Shown here piece by piece: positions 8,544 to 16,946 of a stretch of 64,000 nt of DNA (positions are counted from its first letter, which is position 1; every line of letters starts with the position of its first letter). The stretch covers positions 1,644,501-1,708,500 of the forward strand of contig NZ_CP056030.1 of the NCBI RefSeq assembly GCF_013374995.1. The letters run 5' to 3'. The translations under genes and the position numbers were made by a program. Origin of the DNA: Pseudomonas eucalypticola. GTDB lineage: Bacteria > Pseudomonadota > Gammaproteobacteria > Pseudomonadales > Pseudomonadaceae. Below the pieces are notes generated by a model. That model ran no database searches and was not told the origin of the DNA. It was given only the letters and a program-made list of their open reading frames with translations.

Positions 8544-9578
8544 CCCTCGCACACTCAAGCGCCGGTATTCCCCTGGCGTCTGCCCCTTCCAGCGCTTGAA
8601 CGCGCGCGCAAAGGCTTCGGCCGATGCAAACCCCAACAGATAGGCGATTTCGCCGAAGGCCAACTCCGTGTCACGGATGTAGGCCATGGCCAGGTCGCGC
8701 CGCGTGTCGTTGAGGATGGCGCGGAACTGCGTGCCTTCGTCCGCCAGTTTGCGCCGCAGTGTCCAGGTGGGCAGTTTCAGGCGCGCCGCCACTTCCTCCA
8801 GGTCCGGTTCCCGCCCGCCGTCCAGTAGCGGGCCCAGCAGTTGGGTGATGCGTTCGCGCAGGCTGCGGGTGCGGGTCAGTTGCTCCAGTTCCTGTTCGCA
8901 GAGGTCGAGCAGGTACCGGTAGGTGCTGGGGCAGTGGTCAGGGTTGCGCAGGGCCAGGCTGGCCAGGCTCAGGCGCAGTTGGTTGTGCTCGGCGCCGAAG
9001 GTCACCGGGCCGCTGCTCAGGGCCTGGTACAGCGCAGCGTAGGGCGGGGTCTCATATTCCACGTCCATGCGTTCGGCGTGCAGTGTCTGCCCGCACAGGG
9101 TGCTCAGTTGCTGCAGCCAGCCGCCCAGCACCGAGTCCACCACGAAGCGGTTGTAGGCGTTGTAGGGGCTGATGGAGTAGAAGCGTAGCCAGGCGCCGCG
9201 CGAGTCCTCGTGCAGGCTGGGCTGGCCACGGTAATTGAATTGGTTCAGCGGTGCGAAGCGGATCAGCGTGCGCGCGGCCTCGCGCACTGTCGGCGCCTGG
9301 GCAGCCGTTACGCCGGCAAGGCCTGCCTGGGCCATGCGGCAAGCCTGCGCCATGCACAACCCCAGCGCCGGGTTGCCGGTGAGCTGGATGGCGGCATGGC
9401 CCAGGCGCATGTAACGCGGGATCGACAGGCGCGCACCGGCCTCGCCCAGGCGTACCGGATCCAGGCCATACTGCAGCAGCAGCGGGGCAGGGTCCAGGCC
9501 GTGGCTGGCCACGGCGTCGGCCAGGCTATGGATAAAGCCGACGGAGAGATCCCCCAGTCTCACGGGCGGGCTGGGCAT
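8538..9578 (-). CDS. AraC-family transcriptional regulator (arabinose-binding-like N domain)
   Basis: 346 residues, the usual size for the OruR/ArgR-like class of AraC regulators. Residues about 20-205 form the ligand-binding domain typical of this class (PTVREAARTLIRFAPLNQFNY, with many aromatic residues). The C-terminal double helix-turn-helix starts about residue 240: LEEVAARLKLPTWTLRRKLADEG is the first helix pair, and FGEIAYLLGFASAEAFARAFKRWKGQTPGEYR is the conserved second pair. It starts 4 bp after the stop of the nitrilase-like gene, so the two are co-transcribed and it may control that gene. The effector is unknown. Confidence 0.88.
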   Translation of the reverse strand: MPSPPVRLGDLSVGFIHSLADAVASHGLDPAPLLLQYGLDPVRLGEAGARLSIPRYMRLGHAAIQLTGNPALGLCMAQACRMAQAGLAGVTAAQAPTVREAARTLIRFAPLNQFNYRGQPSLHEDSRGAWLRFYSISPYNAYNRFVVDSVLGGWLQQLSTLCGQTLHAERMDVEYETPPYAALYQALSSGPVTFGAEHNQLRLSLASLALRNPDHCPSTYRYLLDLCEQELEQLTRTRSLRERITQLLGPLLDGGREPDLEEVAARLKLPTWTLRRKLADEGTQFRAILNDTRRDLAMAYIRDTELAFGEIAYLLGFASAEAFARAFKRWKGQTPGEYRRLSVRGL

Positions 9579-9582
9579 GGGC

Positions 9583-10692
9583 TCACAACCACAGGTTGAT
9601 CAGCCGCGCGCCGCGGCTGTCATCGCTGGGGTGGGTCTGGCCGTCGTGGCTGGCGAAGCTTTGGCCACCACTGAACTGGTCCCAGAACTGCCCGCGCAGG
9701 AACACGCTGACGCTGGCGCGCCGCGCCGGGCTGAGCCGGTGCCAGGCTTCGCCTTCGCTGACTTCCCCAGGTTTGACGCCCAGGGGGCCGCCGTCGTGAC
9801 GGTCAGGGTTGCCGCGCCAGGGCGCCTGCCACACGTCCTTGCCATTGAGGGCCGCCGGTACGGCGATCAACTCGCAGCCCTGGGCGTCGAGCTGGGCGTA
9901 ATTGGCCGGGTACCAGCTGTCGCTACCGATCAGCACGCCCAGCCGCCCCGCCGGGGTGTCCAGCACTTGCAGCGGCGAGTCCGGGCTGGCCTGTACATAG
10001 CGGCGCTGCACGAAGTCGGGGTACAGCTGGCGCTGCGGCTGCCCCAGCGGCTTGCCATCGGCGCCGAACACCAGGCTGACGTTGTACAGCCCTCCCTGGC
10101 CGGCCACCAGGGTGCCGTCGCGCAGATGCGGGTCGGGCAGGATGATGGAACCGGCCACCAGAGTCACACCGAACTCCTTGGCCAACCCGCCGAACACTTG
10201 CTGATAGTCACTGGCCATGCTGCTCGCCTTCATGCGCAGGCGGGTGTCCTGGGCGCGGTCGTCGCTGCTGGCGCCCAGCCAGGCGCGGGCGAACAGCAGC
10301 GGGTTGCTGTAGCCCAGCCACTGATGCGCCTCGGCCAGGCGGGGTGCCTGGTACAGCTCGTCCTTCTCGCCGCGGGCCCACAGCAACGTGCCGATGTGCT
10401 CGGGCAGCACCACCACGGTACGGGCGTTGAGCATGCCCAGGTCCCGGGCCTGGGTGAGGTAGGCCGCCAGCTTGCGGTGCAGGCGTTCCAGGCTCTGATA
10501 GTCGGTGGCGAACAGCTCCGGCTGCACCCCCAGCAGGTTACCGCGCCCGCTGCGCACGCCTTCGTCCACGGCCACCTGGATGCGCAGGTCGGACAGGTAA
10601 TGGCCGGCGGGGCGGTCCTGGGTCCATACGCCGTAGGCGGCCACGGCCACGAGCAGGACCAGGGATGACAGGGTTAGCAGCAAACGGGCCAT
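9583..10692 (-). CDS. Membrane-anchored nitrilase-fold protein lacking the catalytic Cys
   Basis: 369 residues from the ATG at 10692. Residues 1-22 are a hydrophobic anchor. The rest has the carbon-nitrogen hydrolase fold: VVVLPEHI carries the catalytic-type Glu (E98), and a DGKPLGQPQRQLYP segment and VLDTPAGRLGVLIGSDSWYP follow in the expected order. In active members the last motif contains the nucleophile Cys (ICYD/ICYE); here the aligned residue is Gly256 (IGSD). The catalytic Lys position reads Q/R. Only the Glu of the Glu-Lys-Cys triad is left. It is therefore probably not an amidase or nitrilase and may be a binding or structural protein. The open frame extends upstream to 10899, but without family similarity. 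Confidence 0.8.
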   Translation of the reverse strand: MARLLLTLSSLVLLVAVAAYGVWTQDRPAGHYLSDLRIQVAVDEGVRSGRGNLLGVQPELFATDYQSLERLHRKLAAYLTQARDLGMLNARTVVVLPEHIGTLLWARGEKDELYQAPRLAEAHQWLGYSNPLLFARAWLGASSDDRAQDTRLRMKASSMASDYQQVFGGLAKEFGVTLVAGSIILPDPHLRDGTLVAGQGGLYNVSLVFGADGKPLGQPQRQLYPDFVQRRYVQASPDSPLQVLDTPAGRLGVLIGSDSWYPANYAQLDAQGCELIAVPAALNGKDVWQAPWRGNPDRHDGGPLGVKPGEVSEGEAWHRLSPARRASVSVFLRGQFWDQFSGGQSFASHDGQTHPSDDSRGARLINLWL

Positions 10693-11066
10693 GGGGTGGC
10701 GTGGGGCTCCTCGGGGGTGTGGCACAAGGGTACGGGAAAACCAAGGCTGGACGGTTTTTTTGCCAGGCAGCACAGCCTTCGTGTGCAAACGCGATGTTAA
10801 CGGGCTGTGACCCAGGGTGTATTGGAAAAAACGAAAAATCTGTATCTCTCGGTTGATGGCAAAAAGCCTGAGTATCGCCCCGTAGCCGATGTTGGCCAAC
10901 CGGCCAGCCTTGGGCTATCGGCACCCAGCTGTTTTTCCCTGTGGGGGTACTGGCCGTTTCAGGCCACCTGGCGGTGTGATCGATCACGCTATTTCCAGGG
11001 GCTGCTGACATGACTCGGGACCGTGCCGATGGGGCACTTCAATCAGAATGTACAAAAAGGATTTGT
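10693..11066. promoter_or_regulatory. Divergent promoter region of the diaminopropionate cluster
   Basis: 374 bp between the nitrilase-like gene (left) and the SbnA-like gene (right). It contains a perfect 12-bp palindrome GTGATCGATCAC at 10976-10987, about 80 bp before the sbnA-type start, a possible operator for the MocR regulator encoded at the end of the cluster. The palindrome starts TGTGA, but its half-site spacing is too short for a Crp/Vfr site. No terminator or further gene is evident. Confidence 0.45.
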
Positions 11067-12041
11067 ATGATTCGGCAGCTCGTTAATGAAAACAGTTATG
11101 TGCAGATTGAGCAGTTATGCAGTGCCAAGATTCAATTGAAGCTGGAGGGGTTGAACCCGGCCGGCTCGATCAAGTTGAAAACGGCCCATGCGATCGTGAG
11201 CGATCTTGAAAGTCGCGGCCTTATTCATGCCCGGACCCGCCTGATCGAATCATCATCAGGCAACCTCGGTGTCGCCCTGGCGATGGTCTGTGCGGCCAAG
11301 GGCTACAAGTTCATCTGTGTGACTGATCCCAATACGTCGGCCCCCAACAGGAAGCTGATCCAGGCATTGGGCGCCGAGTTGATCATGGTCGACCAGCGCG
11401 ATGAAAACGGTGGTTTTCTGAACTCGCGCATTCGCTTGATTCAGCAATTGGTTGCCCAGCACGCCGATTATATCTGGCTCAATCAATACCAGAACCCGCA
11501 GAATCCATTGGCGCATTACAACGCAACGGCCAGGGCTATTGCCCAGCGTTTTGCCCATGTGGACTATCTGTTCGTCGGTGCCGGCACAACAGGCACGCTG
11601 ATGGGGTGCAAGAACTACTTCGCCGACCATTCCCCCCGTACCAAGGTGATCGCCGTCGATACCCTGGGTTCGGTGACCTTCGGCCTGCCCGGGGGGCCGC
11701 GGCATATTCCGGGGCTGGGCACCAGCCGACGTCCGGAAATCTTCGAGCCTTCGGGCATTCACGCATCCCTGTCCATCCCCGAAGCTCACACCGTCCAGGT
11801 GTGCCGTTGGTTAGCCAGCCGCTATGGCCTGTTGTTCGGTGGCTCCACAGGCACCGTGCTCGCCGGCGTTCAGGCCTATGCCGAGCACATCCGGCCAGAC
11901 GACGTGGTCGTGGCCATTTCCCCGGACATGGGTGAACGCTACCTGGACACCCTCTACTCCGACGACTGGGTGGCCGAACGCTTGGGCGACGCTGCGCTGC
12001 AACCCCTGTTCCAACCCCTTCCACTGTCTCTTTCGGCGTAA
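11067..12041 (+). CDS. sbnA: SbnA-like PLP synthase for diaminopropionate
   Basis: 324 residues in the cysteine-synthase fold. K36 in NPAGSIKLK is the PLP lysine, SSSGNLG (about residue 73) binds the carboxylate, and a GTTGT loop binds the cofactor phosphate. SbnA of Staphylococcus joins O-phospho-L-serine and L-glutamate into N-(1-amino-1-carboxyl-2-ethyl)-glutamate, the precursor of L-2,3-diaminopropionate. The immediate SbnB-like partner is the main reason to prefer SbnA over cysteine synthase. I chose the ATG at 11067 (AAAAAGGA upstream, family length) over the start at 11010. First gene of a tight co-directional set running to 18410. Confidence 0.85.
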   Translation: MIRQLVNENSYVQIEQLCSAKIQLKLEGLNPAGSIKLKTAHAIVSDLESRGLIHARTRLIESSSGNLGVALAMVCAAKGYKFICVTDPNTSAPNRKLIQALGAELIMVDQRDENGGFLNSRIRLIQQLVAQHADYIWLNQYQNPQNPLAHYNATARAIAQRFAHVDYLFVGAGTTGTLMGCKNYFADHSPRTKVIAVDTLGSVTFGLPGGPRHIPGLGTSRRPEIFEPSGIHASLSIPEAHTVQVCRWLASRYGLLFGGSTGTVLAGVQAYAEHIRPDDVVVAISPDMGERYLDTLYSDDWVAERLGDAALQPLFQPLPLSLSA

Positions 12042-12048
12042 CCCAGTC

Positions 12049-13080
12049 ATGACTGCAACCGCATCGATCCGCCCTTTCCATGTGATTCCCGGCGGCACCA
12101 TCAAGACCATCCTCGCCGGTTTGCGCCAGGCGTCCATCGACATCGTGGCCCAGACCTACCTGACCCACGAGCGGGGCGAAACCGTCAATCCCGATAGCTA
12201 TTTCCTGCGCTTTCCCGACGAGCCCGCCAATCGCATCATCGCCCTGCCGGCGGCCATCGTCGACCGCGAAGGCGAGCAATCGGTGTCGGGCATCAAGTGG
12301 ATTGCCAGCTATCCCGACAACATCCACTCGGGCATTCCCCGCGCGTCTGCGGTGCTGGTGCTGAACGACCCGCACACCGGATACCCCTATGCCTTGCTCG
12401 AAGGCGCGCTGATCAGTGCCGTGCGTACCGCAGCCTCCGCTGTGCTCGGCGCCTGGTGGCTCAACGGCCAGCGCCGGCACGCCACGCGCCTGGCGATCGT
12501 GGGCGGCGGGGTGATCGCGCGCAATATCCTCGAGATGTTCATGGCCGACGATTGGTCTTTCCAGCAGGTCGGCGTCCATGACCTGAGTCCGCAATCGGCT
12601 CAGGCGCTGGCCACTTTTGGGGAACAACTGGGCCTGCCGTCGGTAGAACTGCAGTCGCTGGAACAGGCAATGAGCGCCGACATCGTGGTCTTCGCCACCA
12701 GCGCGGGCACCCCCTATGTCACGGCCCGCGATACGTTCCAGCCGGGCCAGGTGGTGTTGAACATTTCGCTGCGTGACATTGGCGAAGAGATCGTGGCCCA
12801 GAGCTACAACTACTTCGACGATGTAAGCCACTGCCTGAAAGCCAATACATCTGCGCACCTGGCGGAACAAAAATACGGGCATCGTGATTTTGTCACCGGC
12901 ACCATCGGCGAGGTGATTCGCGGTGACCAGCAGGTTGCCCGGGACAAGCCGTTGATTTACTCGCCCTTCGGCATGGGCATCCTCGATCTGGCGCTGGGCC
13001 GAAAGGTTCACGACATGGCCGTGGAAGAGGGCACGGCCGTCCTCATCCCGTCCTTTTTCGGGGAGGAGCGCAGATGGTGA
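12049..13080 (+). CDS. sbnB: SbnB-like NAD-dependent dehydrogenase for diaminopropionate
   Basis: 343 residues of the ornithine cyclodeaminase/mu-crystallin family. The N-terminal part has GGTIKTILAG and the ALLEGALISAVRTAA helix, and the Rossmann domain begins LAIVGGGVIARNIL. SbnB oxidises the SbnA product to release L-2,3-diaminopropionate and 2-oxoglutarate. It starts 7 bp after sbnA with no clear ribosome site, suggesting translational coupling, and its last 7 bases overlap the next gene. The pairing with SbnA makes diaminopropionate the expected product; an ornithine cyclodeaminase role is less likely. Confidence 0.85.
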   Translation: MTATASIRPFHVIPGGTIKTILAGLRQASIDIVAQTYLTHERGETVNPDSYFLRFPDEPANRIIALPAAIVDREGEQSVSGIKWIASYPDNIHSGIPRASAVLVLNDPHTGYPYALLEGALISAVRTAASAVLGAWWLNGQRRHATRLAIVGGGVIARNILEMFMADDWSFQQVGVHDLSPQSAQALATFGEQLGLPSVELQSLEQAMSADIVVFATSAGTPYVTARDTFQPGQVVLNISLRDIGEEIVAQSYNYFDDVSHCLKANTSAHLAEQKYGHRDFVTGTIGEVIRGDQQVARDKPLIYSPFGMGILDLALGRKVHDMAVEEGTAVLIPSFFGEERRW

Positions 13081-14864
13081 TCGCGCCCCTGCACATTGGC
13101 CTGGTGGGCTGCGGCTCGCGCGGCCTGTCGATTCTGGAACGACTGCTGAGCATCAGCGCCGAGCGCCCAGGGCATCCGGTCAAGGTGGATATTTTCGATC
13201 CCCATGTCTTCGGCAGCGGCGTGCATTGGCCGGACCAGCCGGACTACCTGCTGCTCAACACGGTTGCTGGACAATTGGGGGTATATCCCGATACAGCAGC
13301 CTTGGGCGGCTTGCCCGAGGCCCGGGAACGATCGGGCCCCGACTTCCTGACCTGGTGCCGCCAGCAGGACGTTCGCGTTGACCCCGCCACCGGTGCGGTA
13401 GCCGAAACAGGGCGGGCGGTCGAGGCTCACGACTTCCTGCCGCGGCGGTTGCTGGGGGCTTATCTGGCCGACGCCTTCCAGGCGCTGCTGGCCACGGTGC
13501 CCCGCTGGGTAACGGTCCACCTGCACCAGGAGCAGGTGGTTGGGGTGGCTGCCGGCGACGAAGGCGGCTATGCCCTGACGACCGCCTCCGGCGCTTCGGT
13601 ACGGGTCGAACACCTGGTCCTGACCGTCGGCCACACCGGCCGAGTGCGCCGACCCGAGGCGGGCCGTGTCAGTGACGTCTACCCGCTGCCGGGCACCCTG
13701 GACGCCGTGCAGCCTGGCGAAGCAGTGGTGGTCGAAGGCCTGGGGCTTGGTGCCATGGACACGCTGGCGGCATTGACGGCCGGCCGGGGCGGGCGCTATC
13801 AGCGCATGGCCGATGGCAGCCACAGCTACCAGCCGTCAGGCCGCGAGCCGATCATCTACATCCAGTCACGGGACGGCCTGCCGTTCCGCGGACGTCCGGA
13901 TGGCCTGACCCAGGCCGCCCGGCACCCGGCCATTTTCCTGACCAGCGCAAGGATCCAGGCCCTGCGCGACAACACCCCGGGCCGCCGGTTGGACTTCGAT
14001 GCTCAGGTTTTGCCGTTGATGCTGCTGGAGATGCGTGCCGCTGCGGTTGCTGTGCTGCACGCCCGGTCCGATGCAGCGCGGCATTTGGAGATTCTTGAGC
14101 AGCTACGGCTGGCCGCCCTGCAAGGGCAGCCTGACACCGCTGCCGCCGAAGCCCTGCTGCGCCACTTCGAGGCAGCGGCAGGTGCCACGGATGTGCAGGC
14201 GCTGATTCGTCATGCATTGCCAGCAGGCGTTAGCGCTCGGAACTACCACGCCTGGATGTACCAGACCATCGAGGCTGACCTGCAGGAAGCCCGGGCGGGA
14301 CGTTCGGCGTCGGCGGTCAAGGCGGCCATCGAGGTATGGCGTGACTTGCGCGATCGGCTGCGCGAGGCGGTGGACTTCGAGGGGCTCACCGAAGGTTCAC
14401 ACGGTGAGTTCTATGGACGTTGGCACAAAGCAATCAACCGCCTGGTGGCCGGGCCGCAGAAAGAACGACATGCCGATCTCCTTGCCCTGAGCGACGCTGG
14501 ACTGCTTACGTTTCTGGCGCCGGGCGCCAGCCCTGCGGCCACGTCCGTGCAGCGTATCGCCGCCTATGTGCCGGGCAGCGGCATCAGCGACAGCGATAAC
14601 GCCGCGGTGCGTGACCTTGCGCGCCTGGGGTTGGTACGGCCGCGTAGCGCCCAGGCGGCGATCGACGGTATCGACGTCGACGCGGCCTGCCACCCCAGGT
14701 CAACCCAGGGCACGCCGGTCAGCGATATCTGGGTGCTCGGGCCACTGGTAGAGGGTTCGTGCTACTACAACCACTACGTCACTTCGGCAGGCGCCGCGTC
14801 CCGCCTGTTCATGGACGCTCACAAGGCCGCCAAGGCCATACTTCAGGTAGGTACCCACCCATGA
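13074..14864 (+). CDS. Large FAD/NAD(P)-binding protein, probable flavin monooxygenase-like
   Basis: 596 residues. The N terminus has a dinucleotide motif GLVGCGSRGLSIL (GxGxxG at 12-17) followed by an acidic beta-strand end (VDIFDP) and the FGSGVHW loop. This layout matches the FAD/NAD(P)-binding family (PF13454-type) related to N-hydroxylating monooxygenases. A second segment, HLVLTVGHTG, and VVVEGLGLGAMDTLAAL look like the further nucleotide-contacting strands. A strong GGGAGGAG ribosome site precedes the ATG, inside the end of sbnB. Since its neighbours make diaminopropionate, an oxidation or N-hydroxylation of that amino acid is a reasonable guess, not shown by the sequence. Confidence 0.72.
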   Translation: MVIAPLHIGLVGCGSRGLSILERLLSISAERPGHPVKVDIFDPHVFGSGVHWPDQPDYLLLNTVAGQLGVYPDTAALGGLPEARERSGPDFLTWCRQQDVRVDPATGAVAETGRAVEAHDFLPRRLLGAYLADAFQALLATVPRWVTVHLHQEQVVGVAAGDEGGYALTTASGASVRVEHLVLTVGHTGRVRRPEAGRVSDVYPLPGTLDAVQPGEAVVVEGLGLGAMDTLAALTAGRGGRYQRMADGSHSYQPSGREPIIYIQSRDGLPFRGRPDGLTQAARHPAIFLTSARIQALRDNTPGRRLDFDAQVLPLMLLEMRAAAVAVLHARSDAARHLEILEQLRLAALQGQPDTAAAEALLRHFEAAAGATDVQALIRHALPAGVSARNYHAWMYQTIEADLQEARAGRSASAVKAAIEVWRDLRDRLREAVDFEGLTEGSHGEFYGRWHKAINRLVAGPQKERHADLLALSDAGLLTFLAPGASPAATSVQRIAAYVPGSGISDSDNAAVRDLARLGLVRPRSAQAAIDGIDVDAACHPRSTQGTPVSDIWVLGPLVEGSCYYNHYVTSAGAASRLFMDAHKAAKAILQVGTHP

Positions 14865-15475
14865 AACTCTATTACCAGACGCACTCGCCCTATGCCCGCA
14901 AAGTGTTGGTGCTGGCCCATGAGCTGGGGCTCGCGGCCAGCCTTGAGGTCATTCACCACGAAACCAGCCCCACTACCCGGAACGAAACCATCTACCGGGC
15001 CAACCCGTTGGGCAAGGTGCCGGTGCTGATGTTGCCCGATGGCAGTGCACTGTTCGACTCCATCGTGATCTGCGAGTACCTGGATACCTTGCACCCAGGC
15101 CCGGGCCTGATCCCGGCCCAAGGGGCCGAGCGCTTCCAGGCGCTACGCCTGCAGGCATTGGCCCAGGGCCTGTGCGACGTTGGCATCAAGCTGCGCTGGG
15201 AAGTGGAGCGGCGCCCGGCGCACTTGCGCTATCCAGCCTATGCCGAAGGGCAAGCGTACAAGATCAACGAAGCCTTCCACTATCTGGAGGCGCATCTGGA
15301 CGTTGAGGGCCCCGTGACCATCGGGCACGTCGCCCTGGCCACCGCGCTGGACTGGCTGGTATTTCGCGAGCTGGCGGATTTTTCCGCGCACCCCCGCCTG
15401 AGCACCTGGTACCAGCGCTTCTGCGAACGCCCCTCGATGCGCGCTACCGAATACAGCGGGCAGACCCACGACTAA
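14861..15475 (+). CDS. Glutathione S-transferase family protein
   Basis: 204 residues. Residues 1-77 form the thioredoxin-like domain (KLYYQTHSPYARKVLVLAHELG, the NPLGKVPVL cis-Pro loop, and LFDSIVICEYLD for gamma-glutamyl contact). The rest is helical. It starts at ATG overlapping the stop of the flavoprotein gene (ATGA), so it belongs to the same operon. It may handle a reactive intermediate made by the flavoprotein, or act as an isomerase/lyase on it (inference). Confidence 0.85.
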   Translation: MKLYYQTHSPYARKVLVLAHELGLAASLEVIHHETSPTTRNETIYRANPLGKVPVLMLPDGSALFDSIVICEYLDTLHPGPGLIPAQGAERFQALRLQALAQGLCDVGIKLRWEVERRPAHLRYPAYAEGQAYKINEAFHYLEAHLDVEGPVTIGHVALATALDWLVFRELADFSAHPRLSTWYQRFCERPSMRATEYSGQTHD

Positions 15476-15491
15476 GGAAGGAACGCAGCAC

Positions 15492-16928
15492 ATGGATTCG
15501 CTTCTGTTGCAAATGTCGCCCATCGGGCTGGTGATCGCCCTGATCCTGGTGGTCCGTCGCCCGCCAGTGCAAGCGGCGTTGGCCGGGGTCGCCGGGGTAT
15601 TCCTGCTATGGGGGCTGGGCGCCGCGGCACCGTTGTCCGGTGCCGTTACCGCGGCCATCCTGCAGGACACCACGATTCTGTTTCTCAGCACCGCCTGCGT
15701 GATCGTACCGGGGCTGGCTTTCGTCATTCTGGTGGAGCGCGGCGGCGCGCCCCAGGCGATTGGTGCCTGGGTCAAGGAACTGGGCTGGGCGCCGCCCGCG
15801 CAAATTACCTTCATCGTGCTGGGGCTGGCGCCGCTGTTGGAGGCCATGACCGGTTTCGGCGTGTCGCTGATCGCCACCGTGCCCTTGTTGATGAGCCTGT
15901 TCTCGCGACAGGCTGGCATGAAAATCGCGTTGGCGGGCATGGTGGTCATGCCGTGGGGCACGCTGGGGCTGGCGACGGTGATCGGTGCGCAACTGGCTCA
16001 CTTGCCGGCGCAGACCCTGGGCACCCACTCGGCACTGATCAGCGCCCCGGTGTTTCTGTGCCTGGCCGGCGTCGCCATGTGGCAGGCAGGCATTCGCCGC
16101 GTGATGCCATGGCTGGGCCTGGTGCTGGTGTCGGCGTTGTTCAGCAGCGTGCTGTTTGCCATCAACCGTTGGGTTGGGCCTGAGGTTTCCGGGGTGCTTG
16201 CCGGGCTTGCCGTGGCCTGTGTGGGCTTGGGCATCTCGTTGCTGCAGCGCGGGACGCTGGTGCGCTGGCCCCGGGCTGCGTGGCCGTACCTGGCGTTGCT
16301 GGGGGTGATCGTCGCCTCGCGTGGCGTGTTCGTGTTGTCCGGCTGGGATGGCCTGTGGGTGATCCGGGGGGAGCATGTTTCCTGGAAGCCCCTGGCGTCG
16401 CCGGGCCTGGCGTTATTGATGGTCACGATGCTGATGTCCGTACGTCAGGCCGCGGCCGGTGGCTTCCCGTGGCGCACACTGTACAACCGTGCCAGGTTCT
16501 CGGTGGCGACCATCTTCCTGTTCCTGCTGCTGTCCCAGGTGATGGTCAACGCCGGTTTTCTGGTCGAAGCGCAGCGTACCCTGCAATCGCTGTCCGGCAT
16601 CTCCCTGGCGCCCGTGGTGGCGCTATTGGCGGGGCTGGCTGGCTACGTCACCGGTTCCAACGTGGGCGGCAACACCCTGGTCATGCCGTCCATCGCGGCG
16701 CTGGGTGCCGGGTACGGGCCTTGGCTGGCGGCCATGGTCAACAGCGCCGCGGGGCATGGCGCGCTGGGCTCCTTGTCGATCCTGTCGCTGATCACAGGCC
16801 TGGCCGGCGCGAATCGGGAAGAAGAGCACGGCCTGATCAGGTTTGCCTTCGCACTGGTGCTGCTCAACATGCTCATTGTGGCTGCAACGGGCATTGTTTT
16901 GCTTTACCTTGCGGGAGGCGTTTCCTGA
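15492..16928 (+). CDS. Lactate-permease-family membrane transporter
   Basis: 478 residues with about 12-13 hydrophobic segments. Features of the LctP family are PLLEAMTGFGVSLIATVPLLM, a GSNVGGNTLVMP loop and the NSAAGHGALGSLSIL loop. It is somewhat shorter than the usual 530-560 residues of lactate permeases. AAGGAAGGA lies before the ATG. No lactate dehydrogenase gene is near, and the gene sits inside the diaminopropionate cluster, so a role in moving the cluster's product or a precursor carboxylate is more likely than lactate uptake. Confidence 0.82.
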   Translation: MDSLLLQMSPIGLVIALILVVRRPPVQAALAGVAGVFLLWGLGAAAPLSGAVTAAILQDTTILFLSTACVIVPGLAFVILVERGGAPQAIGAWVKELGWAPPAQITFIVLGLAPLLEAMTGFGVSLIATVPLLMSLFSRQAGMKIALAGMVVMPWGTLGLATVIGAQLAHLPAQTLGTHSALISAPVFLCLAGVAMWQAGIRRVMPWLGLVLVSALFSSVLFAINRWVGPEVSGVLAGLAVACVGLGISLLQRGTLVRWPRAAWPYLALLGVIVASRGVFVLSGWDGLWVIRGEHVSWKPLASPGLALLMVTMLMSVRQAAAGGFPWRTLYNRARFSVATIFLFLLLSQVMVNAGFLVEAQRTLQSLSGISLAPVVALLAGLAGYVTGSNVGGNTLVMPSIAALGAGYGPWLAAMVNSAAGHGALGSLSILSLITGLAGANREEEHGLIRFAFALVLLNMLIVAATGIVLLYLAGGVS

Positions 16929-16946
16929 TTTGACAAAAGAGCACTC

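Noticed and set aside
10972..10990. Crp/Vfr binding site
   Set aside because: TGTGA is followed by TCAC after only four bases; the Crp family needs a six-base spacer.
11067..12041. Ordinary cysteine synthase
   Set aside because: Immediate coupling to an SbnB-like gene, and no sulfur genes around, favour SbnA.
15492..16928. Simple L-lactate uptake gene
   Set aside because: No lactate dehydrogenase or lldR-type gene is present, and it is embedded in the diaminopropionate operon.
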